64,000 nucleotides of DNA from CBDCVA01 sp965222935 [NCBI: Candidatus Latescibacterota bacterium]. Lineage in GTDB: Bacteria; Latescibacterota; CBDCVA01. A program made the position numbers and the translations under genes. Each line of letters starts with the position of its first letter. Within the stretch, counting starts at the first letter, position 1. Shown piece after piece: positions 23,881 to 32,717 of this stretch. Location of the stretch: the NCBI GenBank assembly GCA_965222935.1, contig CBDCVA010000002.1, positions 1,860,001 to 1,924,000 on the forward strand, given 5' to 3'. Under the pieces are notes generated by a model. That model was not told the origin of the DNA. It saw only the letters and a list, made by a program, of their open reading frames with translations, and made no database searches.

Positions 23881-24193
23881 ACACGCGACCGTTCCTTTGC
23901 AGGCATCATCGTTCCCACCACGCCATTGGGAATGACACTCTACGGACTGCTGTTCGCCCTGTTCCTCGGTAGCGGCTTCACGGTGGTGCCTCCCGGCACC
24001 GTGGGCTAAGGTCGTCGCTCTGAGGCGTGGTACCATGTTCAGGCTGATTACCGAGACGGCACGCCTGCTGTTGTTCGGCAATGCAGGAGGAACTGCGTTG
24101 ATTATCGGCTTCATGAGCGCATCCTCGGGAAATGAAGACCCGTCCTATCACTGGTCCCTCACATCCATCCTAACCCGGCTCGGATCATTTTGA
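23881..24193 (+). pseudogene. decayed membrane-protein coding sequence after the permease
   Basis: In frame with the permease but beyond its stop lies GIIVPTTPLGMTLYGLLFAL, then FLGSGFTVVPPGTVG, then a TAA. The end resembles the membrane anchor of HflK/SPFH proteins (GSGFxVVxPGxxG). A second short frame at 24035-24193 (MFRLITETARLLLFGNAGGT...LIIGFMSA, 52 codons) is also membrane-like. Neither looks complete. I read this as the broken remains of one gene or of a longer permease C-terminus. Confidence 0.4.
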
Positions 24194-24216
24194 GCCAAGT
24201 TCCGGTTTAAACCACT

Positions 24217-25074
24217 GTGGATTCGAGTCTTCTACTTCTCCTAGGCTACTCCGCCGCTATCGTCGCCGCATCCATGCTTGGCGGGCATCTGCCGGCGGTC
24301 GTGACCATGACGCATATCCGCACCCAGGCGGTGATGAGTCTTGTCGCAGGTTTCATACTTGGCATCGCCCTGTATCATCTCCTGCCGCACGGTCTGGTGC
24401 GCATTCCCGGGCCGGACGCTGTCGAAAGAGCCATGGGATGGATGATGCTCGGTGCCATCCTCATGGTGTTGCTGCTGCGTATCTTCCACTTTCATCAGCA
24501 CGATTTCAGCGGCGAGGCGGGTGATTTCCTCGATCACCATGGCCACGGCAGTTCCGACGCGCATTCGCGGAGCATACCCGGCATCGCCCTGGGTCTCGGG
24601 CTGCATACCGTGACCGAGGGGGTCGCCCTGGGCACCAGCGTCCGGGTGGGTGCGCTGCATGAGGGCGCAGCCGGTCTGGCAGGGCTTGGGGTGTTTCTTG
24701 CCATCCTGATGCACAAGCCGCTCGACGCGTTCTCCATTATCGGTTTGCTGCAGGCCGCCGGCCATAGCCGCCGCGCTCGTGTAGCCGCCAATATCGGGTT
24801 TGCCGCGCTCTGTCCCGTCGTAGGCGTATTGACGTTCTCGGGGGTGGGGTTGCTGGGTCACTGGGAGGGACAGGTGATCGGTTGTGCGCTGGCCTTTGCG
24901 GCCGGCGCGTTCCTGTGTATTTCCTTGAGCGATCTCCTGCCCGAAATCCATTTCCATCGTCACGACCGCGCCAAGCTCACCATCGCCTTCCTCGTGGGGA
25001 TCGGCTTCGCCTATGCGCTGTACTTCATCGAATCCGGAGCCATGCACGGGCTGGAGACGCCCGGAGCGCATTGA
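24217..25074 (+). CDS. ZIP-family metal transporter
   Basis: 285 residues, eight predicted transmembrane helices. The His-rich loop after helix 3 (FHFHQHDF...DHHGHGSSDAH) and the helix 4-5 motifs GLGLHTVTEGVALG and LAILMHKPLDAFSI are the ZIP metal-binding signatures. It imports Zn2+ or related divalent ions into the cytoplasm. GTG start; no strong ribosome-binding site is visible, so coupling to upstream transcription is possible. It is next to an exporter for similar metals. Confidence 0.88.
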   Translation: MDSSLLLLLGYSAAIVAASMLGGHLPAVVTMTHIRTQAVMSLVAGFILGIALYHLLPHGLVRIPGPDAVERAMGWMMLGAILMVLLLRIFHFHQHDFSGEAGDFLDHHGHGSSDAHSRSIPGIALGLGLHTVTEGVALGTSVRVGALHEGAAGLAGLGVFLAILMHKPLDAFSIIGLLQAAGHSRRARVAANIGFAALCPVVGVLTFSGVGLLGHWEGQVIGCALAFAAGAFLCISLSDLLPEIHFHRHDRAKLTIAFLVGIGFAYALYFIESGAMHGLETPGAH

Positions 25075-25459
25075 CGTAGATTCTCTCAGTCATGCCCGCG
25101 CAAAGCCCGCGATGTTGCATCTCGGAACCGAGCCTTTCCAATCCCACGGTGGAGCCGGAAGGCTGAACGACGGACGCAGCCCGGCCTGACGGGCCTCGCT
25201 AGAGGCTCAGGCCACGGTCTCGAACTGTCTTGTCTTTGCGGATCTGGAATCACCGCGTCCTGAACATGCTGGATAAACCGCCTGAATGCGTTCGGGCTGA
25301 AGTGAGGGGCTTGCTGACGCAGAGGCGGAAGCGGTGTCAAGACGACTTCCGCACTTTGGGTCAGATCAGCCGATTCTCAGGCATGGGGGTCAGGATATCC
25401 GGGTCGTCAGGAGGCGGCTGTGGCCTGTTCCCAGGGATGCTTCCCGCGTTTCCGTCCGG
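25075..25459. other. intergenic region carrying a copied YedK gene end
   Basis: No intact gene. The notable content is the direct repeat at 25360-25408, which encodes on the (-) strand DDPDIL..MPENRLI-stop, the exact C-terminus of the SRAP protein found 1.8 kb further on. Confidence 0.6.
25360..25408. repeat. 49-bp direct repeat A: orphan SRAP 3' end
   Basis: Matches 27141-27189 at 45 of 49 positions. It includes the stop codon of the SRAP reading frame, although the rest of that gene is absent here. Confidence 0.85.
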
Positions 25460-27049
25460 CTACTCGAGGTAGAGCAGGCGCCGGGTCTGCACCCCTTCAG
25501 CATAGAGCAAGCGCGCGAGATAGACGCCGGTCGCCACCTGGGTGCCCTGCTGGTCGCGGGCATCCCACTGGACTTGGTACCAGCCGGCAGACTGGAACTG
25601 GTCCACTAGCGTGCGCACCGACTGGCCCAGGGTATTGTAGATCTCCAGCCGCACCGGACTCGGGGTGCTCAGTCGATACGCGATCCGGGTGGTGGCGTTG
25701 AAGGGATTGGGCACATTGGCCTCCAGGCCGCTGGTGACGGGCAACGCCACTGCCAGCCGTTCGAGGTCCACCGCCGTAGGGACAGAGTTGATCAGGGCGA
25801 TGCCCGTCGGAGACCCTGATCCATAGAAGTGGGTTCGCTCGATGTTGGAGCCGTCCAGATCGGCCCGGTGGATCGTACTCCTCTCCATCCAGTAGATCTT
25901 AGCCGCGACCATGTCCAGGGCGATGCGCCCTACCCCCTCCAATCCTGTGACGAGGTCTTCGACGTTGGTGCCGTCCAGGTCGGCCGTCTGGATTTTTTGG
26001 GTTCCAAAGTCCGCCCAGTAGATCTTGCTCCCGGGTATGAGGGCGATGCCCCGTGGATCATCTAATCCTGTGATCAGGACTTCGCGGCTCGAGCCGTCTA
26101 GGTCGGACCGCTGGATGGTACCCACGAGCGAATCCGTCCAGTAGATCTTGCCCCCGACGACATCCAGAGCGAAACCGTGTAGAGTTCTCACCGGTGGAGC
26201 GAAGAGGTCTTCAACGCTGGAGCCATCCAGGTTGGACCGGTGGAGGGTGCCCTTGGCGGTCGTCCAGTAAATCTTACCCCCGACCCCGTCCAGAGCAATG
26301 TCCTCGGGATTTCCTGTGAAGAGGTCTTCAACATTGGAACCATCCAGGTTGGACCGGTGGAGAGTGCCCTTGGCGGTCGTCCAGTAGATCTTGCCCCCGA
26401 CGACATCCAGAGCGACGTGTACGGGACCAGCACCTGATTCTGTGAGGAGGGCTTCGGCGTTGGAGCCGTCCAGGTTGGACCAGGAGATGGCGCCCCTGGC
26501 CCCCGACTGCCGAACGGTCGTCCAGTAGATCTTACCCGCCACCGGGTCCAGGGCGATATCCCCTGGATACGCATTTACGTGCCAAATGATGATGTCGACG
26601 TTGGAGCCGTCCAGGTTGGACCGAAGAATTGCACCCGCAATATAGTCACCTTGGTTGTCGAGTACAGTCCAATAGATCTTGCCCCTTACTGCGTCCAGGG
26701 CAATGCCGGTTGGTTCTCCCTCCAATGATAATATGACGAGTTCGATGTCCGAGCCATCCCAATTAGACCGGTAGATAGCATTCGTGCCCGAGTCCATCCA
26801 GTAGATCTTACCCCCGACCACGTCCAGGGTAATGTCTTTTGGACGTCTCAAATCGGGGTTGACGAGACGTTCGGTGTTCGAGCCGTCTAGGTTGGACCGG
26901 CCAATTCCACCCCTCAAGTCCGACCAGTATATTTTATTTTGGGTCTCGACCGGCTGCTGACCGTAGCTGATGTCCACGAAGCCAAAGGCCAATGCCAATA
27001 CCGGAAAGGTGACTTTTCGACAGGCAAGTGGACATATCATTGTCATCAT
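25460..27049 (-). CDS. secreted YWTD beta-propeller protein with FlgD-like tail
   Basis: 529 residues from the ATG cluster at 27049. Signal peptide (about 1-31, CRKVTFPVLALAFGFVDISYG), then nine KIYW repeats spaced about 40 residues apart (KIYWSDL, KIYWMDS, KIYWTTV, KIYWADF, KIYWMER), each with SNLDGSN-type turns: LDL-receptor class B propeller blades. The C-terminal ~85 residues form the FlgD-like secretion/sorting tail (VPNPFNATTRIAYRL, YNTLGQSVRTLV, final RRLLYLE). The role is probably surface binding or adhesion rather than catalysis. A longer frame upstream to 27301 is arginine-rich and not used. The gene is bracketed by two copies of the SRAP 3' end. Confidence 0.9.
   Translation of the reverse strand: MMTMICPLACRKVTFPVLALAFGFVDISYGQQPVETQNKIYWSDLRGGIGRSNLDGSNTERLVNPDLRRPKDITLDVVGGKIYWMDSGTNAIYRSNWDGSDIELVILSLEGEPTGIALDAVRGKIYWTVLDNQGDYIAGAILRSNLDGSNVDIIIWHVNAYPGDIALDPVAGKIYWTTVRQSGARGAISWSNLDGSNAEALLTESGAGPVHVALDVVGGKIYWTTAKGTLHRSNLDGSNVEDLFTGNPEDIALDGVGGKIYWTTAKGTLHRSNLDGSSVEDLFAPPVRTLHGFALDVVGGKIYWTDSLVGTIQRSDLDGSSREVLITGLDDPRGIALIPGSKIYWADFGTQKIQTADLDGTNVEDLVTGLEGVGRIALDMVAAKIYWMERSTIHRADLDGSNIERTHFYGSGSPTGIALINSVPTAVDLERLAVALPVTSGLEANVPNPFNATTRIAYRLSTPSPVRLEIYNTLGQSVRTLVDQFQSAGWYQVQWDARDQQGTQVATGVYLARLLYAEGVQTRRLLYLE
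26201..26434. repeat. two near-identical 117-bp blade-coding repeats
   Basis: Units start at 26201 and 26318. The first 80 or so bases are almost identical and encode KIYWTTAKGTLHRSNLDGS with VEDLF, so recent blade duplication or gene conversion is likely. Confidence 0.75.
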
Positions 27050-27140
27050 GGACTTGACCCCTCTTGCATCTGAACGATTTATCAGAATTCGGGCCGCCGC
27101 AGAGGCGGGAGCCGTATTGAAGCCCATTTCCGCTTTTCCA

Positions 27141-27189
27141 GTCAGATCAGCCGATTCTCGGGCATGAGGTTCAGGATGTCCGGGTCGTC
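27141..27189. repeat. 49-bp direct repeat B: 3' end of the intact SRAP gene
   Basis: Same sequence as repeat A with four substitutions, here forming the genuine C-terminal codons of 27142-27828. Confidence 0.85.
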
Positions 27190-27828
27190 GTTCCCGACAC
27201 TGTTCACCCTGGCGTTGACGGCGCGTCTCTCGTAGGGTCCGGCATAGGGTTCGCGCACCAGATCGAGGAGCCGCGTCGCCGGCGATGCCGGATCGAGCCA
27301 ATCGGCAAAATAGGCCGGATCAACAATCGCCGGCTGCCGGGGGTGGATGTCGGACAGCCGAGGGGAGGCCGCCGTGGTGATGATGGTGAAGGATTCGAGG
27401 CAGTCTCCGTCCTTGCTCCAACGCTCCCACAAAGCGGCGAACGACAGGGGGGATGCGTCCGCGAGCGCCAGAAAGTAGGGCTGCTTGCCGCGCCCGGTTC
27501 CTTGCCACTCGAACCACCCGTTGGCCGGCACCAGACACCGGCGCGAGCGGAAGGCGGCGCCGTACGCCGGCTTGTTGTGGACGGTCTCCGCCCGGGCGTT
27601 GATGAGGCGCACGCCCATCTTGGGGTCCTTCGCCCAGGAGGGCACCAATCCCCAGCGAAGCCTTGCGATGGCGGGGTTGCTGGCCTCATCGAGCCGGTAC
27701 GCCGCAAAGTCCTGCGTCGGAGCTCCGTTGTACCGAGGTCGCAGGTTCAGCGGCGGCGGCGGTTCCGTCAGGCGGTAAAGGTCGTGGACCTGAGGCCAAC
27801 TTAGTTGCTGCGTGAAACGGCCGCACAT
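27142..27828 (-). CDS. yedK: SRAP-domain protein (YedK/HMCES-like)
   Basis: 228 residues beginning MCGRF. Cys2, exposed after Met removal, crosslinks to abasic sites in single-stranded DNA. Other conserved elements are RPRYN (about 31-35), INARAET with the catalytic Glu (near residue 80), CLVPANGWFEW, and IHPRQPAIV carrying the active-site His region. The protein shields abasic sites as a DNA-protein crosslink. It appears intact. A truncated copy of its 3' end lies 1.8 kb away, beyond the YWTD gene. Confidence 0.93.
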   Translation of the reverse strand: MCGRFTQQLSWPQVHDLYRLTEPPPPLNLRPRYNGAPTQDFAAYRLDEASNPAIARLRWGLVPSWAKDPKMGVRLINARAETVHNKPAYGAAFRSRRCLVPANGWFEWQGTGRGKQPYFLALADASPLSFAALWERWSKDGDCLESFTIITTAASPRLSDIHPRQPAIVDPAYFADWLDPASPATRLLDLVREPYAGPYERRAVNARVNSVGNDDPDILNLMPENRLI

Positions 27829-27842
27829 CGTCGGAAGGGCGG

Positions 27843-29591
27843 TTACTCCGCTACCACTTGTATCTGAAGCCTTTGCGTACCCTCCAAGAGTAAATCCACG
27901 TCTTCCTGCGCAGAAACAGTCTCGGGTGGCATCTCTGGATAGGGGCCATTCTCGAGTGGCATGAAAAAGGTCAAACGAGCTTTTAGAACGACGTTCTCGT
28001 CATCTCCATTCACCCGGACGAAAAAATCAGCCAGCGGCTCATCGCCTCCGAACCCAAAAGACGGTCCGAACGGATCACCCCTATACGGATCACCCCCATA
28101 CGGATCACCATCATCCCCTAGTGTTGCCAGCGAACCCACTTCGATCTGGTAGACGCCAGGCGGAAGAGTATCCGGCAGGTTGAGGGCTAGCTCCGCTGTC
28201 TGGTCCCTGAGGCGCCCCACGCGCAGCGGCGTCGTAACCGTCAGCGTGCTCCCCGCATGAGCAACGGTGTCGGCCTCCACAGCCATCACGCGTGCAAAAC
28301 GGGATTCGGGCACGATCTCTATATCGACCTCGGCCTCGCGCGGTAGTATCACGTAATCGGACCTGCTCCCAAGTTGTGCGAGTATATCCCACAAATCGGC
28401 CCCGGCACGCATGATTGCGGACTTAAGCGATCCTTCTGGAAGGGCGTAAAGTCGCGACCGGGCAAGCGTTGAATCGGTGCCGACAAAAGACATACGCGTC
28501 CTGACGCGTAGACTATGATTCGGTTCGTTTTCAACCCGGTTGAGCAGCGGATCAAAGAAAGCTGTTACGACCCCTTGGGCCATCACCGATGGGCCGAGAC
28601 CGCCAGTCGCCAACCGGTGCGTGAATTCGAGTGCTCGCCCGGAAGGAAACCTGTACATGCTCCGGATAGGTGCCAGTGCAGGCCCCTCATCGAGTCTACC
28701 CCGCACCCCGGGCAGACGGTCTTCTAGCAGTGTGCCCCGCACCGTTGGGTTGAACGTTGCAAACTTGAACGGCGCCGACAAATTGGACATGGGGGCCAGC
28801 ACCTGGGCCTCGATGATCGGCAAGGCTACCGGACCGGAACCAAACATAGGATGCCCAAAACCGTATATCCGATCTCCATCGGCGTAGGATACGGTGCCCA
28901 ACCCAGCGAGCGTGACTTCGCCCAGAAGGAAACTAACCGCCAGCGGTCTGCCCGCATCAAAGCTTTCCTGATGCTGCTGGGTCCTCCCTGCGGAAGCGAA
29001 CTCGGTGATGCCCAGCTCATTCGTTCGGTGCGTGAAATGAAGTCCCGTGCTCAGCCATGGGATGACCAGCGGCGTGATACGGTTCCCTTCCCAGTGTCCC
29101 GCGGCTTTGGCCAATGGCGTCGCGCCCTGCGTGCCGATCACCCACTCTATGGGGGTCGCGAAGAAATAGTACGGCGGGTTATCCTGGCCCTCGAATCCAA
29201 AAGCAATGGCGCCCCATGTGCCCTGCTCCGTGAAGAGGGGGGAACCGCTCATCCCCTTCGCAATGCCCCCAAGTTGTATCAAAACGGGATCCGAGGCCTC
29301 TACCATGTACACCGGCATCGGCGGCATGAAATCATCTACCACCCGTATGAACGTCATTTCGAGATCGGCAAGCTCACCATCGGCGTATTCGGTACGCAGG
29401 AAGACTTGTGTGCCCTTAGGCATGGAACGAACCGAGTCCACCGGGACAATGGACGATAAATCCCACGGGTGTAATTCCCCGGTTGGGCGAACTATGGAGA
29501 CGCCTGTACCGGTTGGTGCGGGCTTATCGTTGTCTGCGCATCCGCCTGCAAGAATGATGAACGCGCATAGGGCCAAGCTACGTTGGATCAT
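27843..29591 (-). CDS. S55 (SpoIVB-like) peptidase-domain lipoprotein
   Basis: 582 residues. N-terminal lipoprotein signal (ALCAFIILAGGC, Cys18). GGIAKGMSGSP places the probable catalytic Ser at residue 117, and DGDRIYGFGHPMF gives His247. These are the signatures of proteins annotated with an S55/SpoIVB peptidase domain in non-sporulating bacteria, where Ser precedes His. Substrate unknown. The C-terminal third is a beta-rich region with a short repeat GGDPYRGDPFG near residue 510. GAAGAGG precedes the ATG. It is 14 nt upstream of the SRAP gene on the same strand, but a functional link is not evident. Confidence 0.82.
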   Translation of the reverse strand: MIQRSLALCAFIILAGGCADNDKPAPTGTGVSIVRPTGELHPWDLSSIVPVDSVRSMPKGTQVFLRTEYADGELADLEMTFIRVVDDFMPPMPVYMVEASDPVLIQLGGIAKGMSGSPLFTEQGTWGAIAFGFEGQDNPPYYFFATPIEWVIGTQGATPLAKAAGHWEGNRITPLVIPWLSTGLHFTHRTNELGITEFASAGRTQQHQESFDAGRPLAVSFLLGEVTLAGLGTVSYADGDRIYGFGHPMFGSGPVALPIIEAQVLAPMSNLSAPFKFATFNPTVRGTLLEDRLPGVRGRLDEGPALAPIRSMYRFPSGRALEFTHRLATGGLGPSVMAQGVVTAFFDPLLNRVENEPNHSLRVRTRMSFVGTDSTLARSRLYALPEGSLKSAIMRAGADLWDILAQLGSRSDYVILPREAEVDIEIVPESRFARVMAVEADTVAHAGSTLTVTTPLRVGRLRDQTAELALNLPDTLPPGVYQIEVGSLATLGDDGDPYGGDPYRGDPFGPSFGFGGDEPLADFFVRVNGDDENVVLKARLTFFMPLENGPYPEMPPETVSAQEDVDLLLEGTQRLQIQVVAE

Positions 29592-29746
29592 GCTCCTCTT
29601 CCTTCCTGAGCGGCTCTTGGTGATGGGTCATGCCCCGGAGATACGGCGGGATGATCTTGTCATCGAGCCCCCCGAGACGCCGGAGTCCCTTCGGGATGAA
29701 CTGAGGTTCGAATGCTCAGCCGGGGAGATCAGCGGCCTTCCGAGGT

Positions 29747-32596
29747 TCAGAAACGAACCCCCACGCCTGTCGACACCAGCCGTCCAATCTCCGGCGCGCC
29801 CACGAAAGACCGATATTTCTGGTTCAGAAGGTTGCTGGCCTCCAAGCTCAACGTCAGCCGCACCTGCTCCATGGGAATTTCGTAGGTGGCGTTCGCATCC
29901 ACCACCGCGTAAGAATCCACGGGTCCGACATACACACCCGAATTCATCGGGAAGTTCCCTCGATAACGCACTTCTCCGCCCAGGCTCAAACGGGTATTGG
30001 GCACTTTGTATGCGACACCGAGGTTGAATTTCTGAGTGGGCGCATTCAGCGCGATGTCTCCGATGTTGTCCAGATTCGGGAACAGGTCTTTGCTGACATA
30101 CGAATAGTTTCCTGTGACCGTCCAGGCATCGTCGGGATAGTAGGCAAAGGCCAAGTCCGCGCCGTAGACCACCACTTTGCCGTAATTCCGGTAGGTCAGC
30201 ATCACGGCCGCCGGATCGCTCGCCTGCTCGGGCGTGATGGTCCCGAACGGGATTCTCGCCGCATTGGTCGCGAACGTTGTGGCCAGTTCGTCTACCGCCG
30301 ACCCATTGCCGTTTCCACCTAGTGCGGGCGCATCCAGCGCCGCCAGAGCTCCTGCCAGTTGAGCATTGGCCGGGTTCTGCAGCGCTTCATCGAACGCTGT
30401 TGACAAGGCTGCATGCAGTGACGTCGGCTCCAAGAACACATTGGGGGTTTCAATCAGCAACGGCCCCACGAAGTCCCGGATTTGGGTTCGGTAGGCATCG
30501 GCGGCCAGAATCAGTTCGTTCTGCACCACCCCCTTGTAGCCTATCTCGAACGTCTCGGTGATCGTCGGGGCAATTTTCCCGATATCCGTGACGGCGTTGC
30601 TCAAATTCATCACCGGATCAAACCCCTCGGTACGCAGATTCAATTTACCCACCGCGTTCTGGAGCCCCGGCAACACCATCGGTACGATGCCTGGAAAAGC
30701 GGCCGCCAGCCCCGCGGCTTGCTGTGAAGCTTGCTCCCGTGCCTGATCCGGCGACAATCCGGCGGCAACCATCAGTTGCGTAATCACGTCGGTGGCTGTC
30801 TGGGTCAACTCCGGCACTAATTGAGCCAGCACAGCCGCACGGCCAACGCCCCACATCACATTGGTGAACTGGGGGTCGTGCAGCGGAAGATAGTGCTCTT
30901 TGGACAACCCCGCGGCCGGTGCAAACGATGACCGGAACATCGGTAACCCGTTTGCATCCCGCCGAAACGTGAACCCGCCCCTGGCCCCCTGGCTCCGCAC
31001 ATCGACCGCCGGCTCGAACCCCAGCGACGCACCGAAGTTCTGTCCCAGCCCAAACGCATCCCGGCGGGACACCAGATCCAGAAACAGATTCGGGCTCGAA
31101 GGCGTTCCAAAGGCCCGGTTGTACGTAGCCCGCAATGTGTGTGCCCGATCGGGCTTGATAACCAGAGCCGCCCGGGGCGAAAAGACCAGACCTTCAATGT
31201 GGTTGTGGTCGTCCACCCGGCCGGCTAAAACCATTTCCACCTGATCGCTCAGGCCTGTCTCGCTCTGAAGGTAAACGCCGTATTCGTTGATATCGTCTTC
31301 CATTTCATTTTGCCCGTGGATCGTTCCGCCGGTTTGCGGCCGGGTCCACAACGCATCGCCCCCATAAGTCAACTGCTGACGCTTTCCCAGCTTGGCGCTG
31401 TGCTGGAGCTGCAACACCGTCAGCGTCGACTCGTCCACAATCGAACCGCCCGTCCTGAGCAATCGGGTCTTGCCCGCGTCGCTTCTGTTGTGAAAAACCT
31501 GGGCAAACCAGTCCTTGTAAAGCAGCCGACCTTGCGCGAAATTGTAGGTAAAATCGTCGGCCTGTGCCGCTCCCTGTCCGGTCAACTCGATGCCACTGAA
31601 TTGGGTATGTCCCCCGGTCGCGATCAACGTCAATTCATCGCTGGGCCAAAAATCCACTCGCACCTCACCGCCCCGGCGTTCCAAATCGTAGTCTCGCGGG
31701 TTGGTTCCTTCGTTGATCTCGACTTCCACCCGATCGACATACTCCCAATCCCTTCCGGAAAAGTACTCACCGGATATCTTGACTCCGATCTTGTCGTTAT
31801 AGCTGCTGGCGTGTCTTAGGGCTGCCTTTCGCACACTTTTCTCCCCACCCAGGATCGAAATCGAGTTGCCCTCCGATCCGATAGGCGACCGGGTGATAAT
31901 GTGCATCACACCGTTGGCGCTGTTGGGTCCATAGAGCGCAGCCCCCGGCCCCAGTACCACTTCGATCCGTTCGATATCCTCTCCCGTGGTCGGGATGAAA
32001 TTGGGGGCATTTAGTCGCAGCGAAGGCACCCGGGCGATCCGGTTATCCACCAGCACCAGGGCCGTCCCCGAAAAAACATTGTTGAACCCCCGGATCACCG
32101 TATTGCTCTGCGTCAACCCTGTCTTGGATTGGTCCACCCCCGGCAGCGCCTTCACATGCTCGCTGATCGAAAGGGCCTGCCGGTTCCTGATTTCAGCCTC
32201 ATCGACCACCGCCACGGAAGCCGGCGCATCCAGAACTTTTTCCTTCCTCGACCCCACCACCACGAATTCGTATTCCACGATGGGTGCGCTCTCGACCAAC
32301 TCGAAATCGACCACCACCGTGGCCCCGGCGATCACTTCCACGGATTGCTCGGCGGACTGGTAGCCGGTAAGGGACGCCTGCAGCCTATAGGTGCCCGGAG
32401 ACGCGCTCAGTTCAAACGTCCCATCTTGACCCGCTACTGTGCCTTGAGATGTGCCGACCAGGTTCAGATTGGCGTCCGGCAGGAGGCTGAAGGATTCGCT
32501 CTCGGTGACCTTTCCACGGATCATGCCCTGCTGGGCCTGAGCTGGCGAAACGGCCAGGATCGCCAGTGCGACCGCCATCTGGAGCATTGTGCGCAT
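29747..32596 (-). CDS. TonB-dependent receptor with carboxypeptidase-regulatory-like N-domain
   Basis: 949 residues: signal peptide (1-22, LAVSPAQA), a CarboxypepD_reg-like Ig fold (about 24-105, GMIRGKVTE...GTYRLQASLTGYQ), a plug domain (about 120-235, with VIRGFNNV and PGAALYGPNSANGVMHIITR) and a 22-stranded barrel ending in RLVSTGVGVRF. The N-terminal Ig-like domain is typical of SusC/FCB-style receptors, though no SusD is next to it. It would import a siderophore, vitamin or oligosaccharide across the outer membrane using TonB. GGAGAGAAG precedes the ATG. Substrate not inferable. Confidence 0.93.
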   Translation of the reverse strand: MRTMLQMAVALAILAVSPAQAQQGMIRGKVTESESFSLLPDANLNLVGTSQGTVAGQDGTFELSASPGTYRLQASLTGYQSAEQSVEVIAGATVVVDFELVESAPIVEYEFVVVGSRKEKVLDAPASVAVVDEAEIRNRQALSISEHVKALPGVDQSKTGLTQSNTVIRGFNNVFSGTALVLVDNRIARVPSLRLNAPNFIPTTGEDIERIEVVLGPGAALYGPNSANGVMHIITRSPIGSEGNSISILGGEKSVRKAALRHASSYNDKIGVKISGEYFSGRDWEYVDRVEVEINEGTNPRDYDLERRGGEVRVDFWPSDELTLIATGGHTQFSGIELTGQGAAQADDFTYNFAQGRLLYKDWFAQVFHNRSDAGKTRLLRTGGSIVDESTLTVLQLQHSAKLGKRQQLTYGGDALWTRPQTGGTIHGQNEMEDDINEYGVYLQSETGLSDQVEMVLAGRVDDHNHIEGLVFSPRAALVIKPDRAHTLRATYNRAFGTPSSPNLFLDLVSRRDAFGLGQNFGASLGFEPAVDVRSQGARGGFTFRRDANGLPMFRSSFAPAAGLSKEHYLPLHDPQFTNVMWGVGRAAVLAQLVPELTQTATDVITQLMVAAGLSPDQAREQASQQAAGLAAAFPGIVPMVLPGLQNAVGKLNLRTEGFDPVMNLSNAVTDIGKIAPTITETFEIGYKGVVQNELILAADAYRTQIRDFVGPLLIETPNVFLEPTSLHAALSTAFDEALQNPANAQLAGALAALDAPALGGNGNGSAVDELATTFATNAARIPFGTITPEQASDPAAVMLTYRNYGKVVVYGADLAFAYYPDDAWTVTGNYSYVSKDLFPNLDNIGDIALNAPTQKFNLGVAYKVPNTRLSLGGEVRYRGNFPMNSGVYVGPVDSYAVVDANATYEIPMEQVRLTLSLEASNLLNQKYRSFVGAPEIGRLVSTGVGVRF

Positions 32597-32717
32597 CTCT
32601 TCTCTCCTGCCTGTCTGGGGGTAGTCGTCCTTACGTAACGAATGCCGTCGCGATGATCAACCGGGTCTTCATACGCCTCCTTTTATGAGGGTCGTGGATG
32701 GGAGCGGAGATGATCCT

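Noticed and set aside
26201-26434. Possible CRISPR-like repeat array
   Set aside because: The repeats are coding, 117 bp long, in frame and encode propeller blades; no spacer pattern. I saw no CRISPR array in the window.
28060-28110. Short tandem repeat GGATCACCCCxATAC as a possible binding-site array
   Set aside because: It lies inside the S55 peptidase-like gene and encodes the GDPYGGDPYRGDPF repeat, so it is coding low-complexity sequence.
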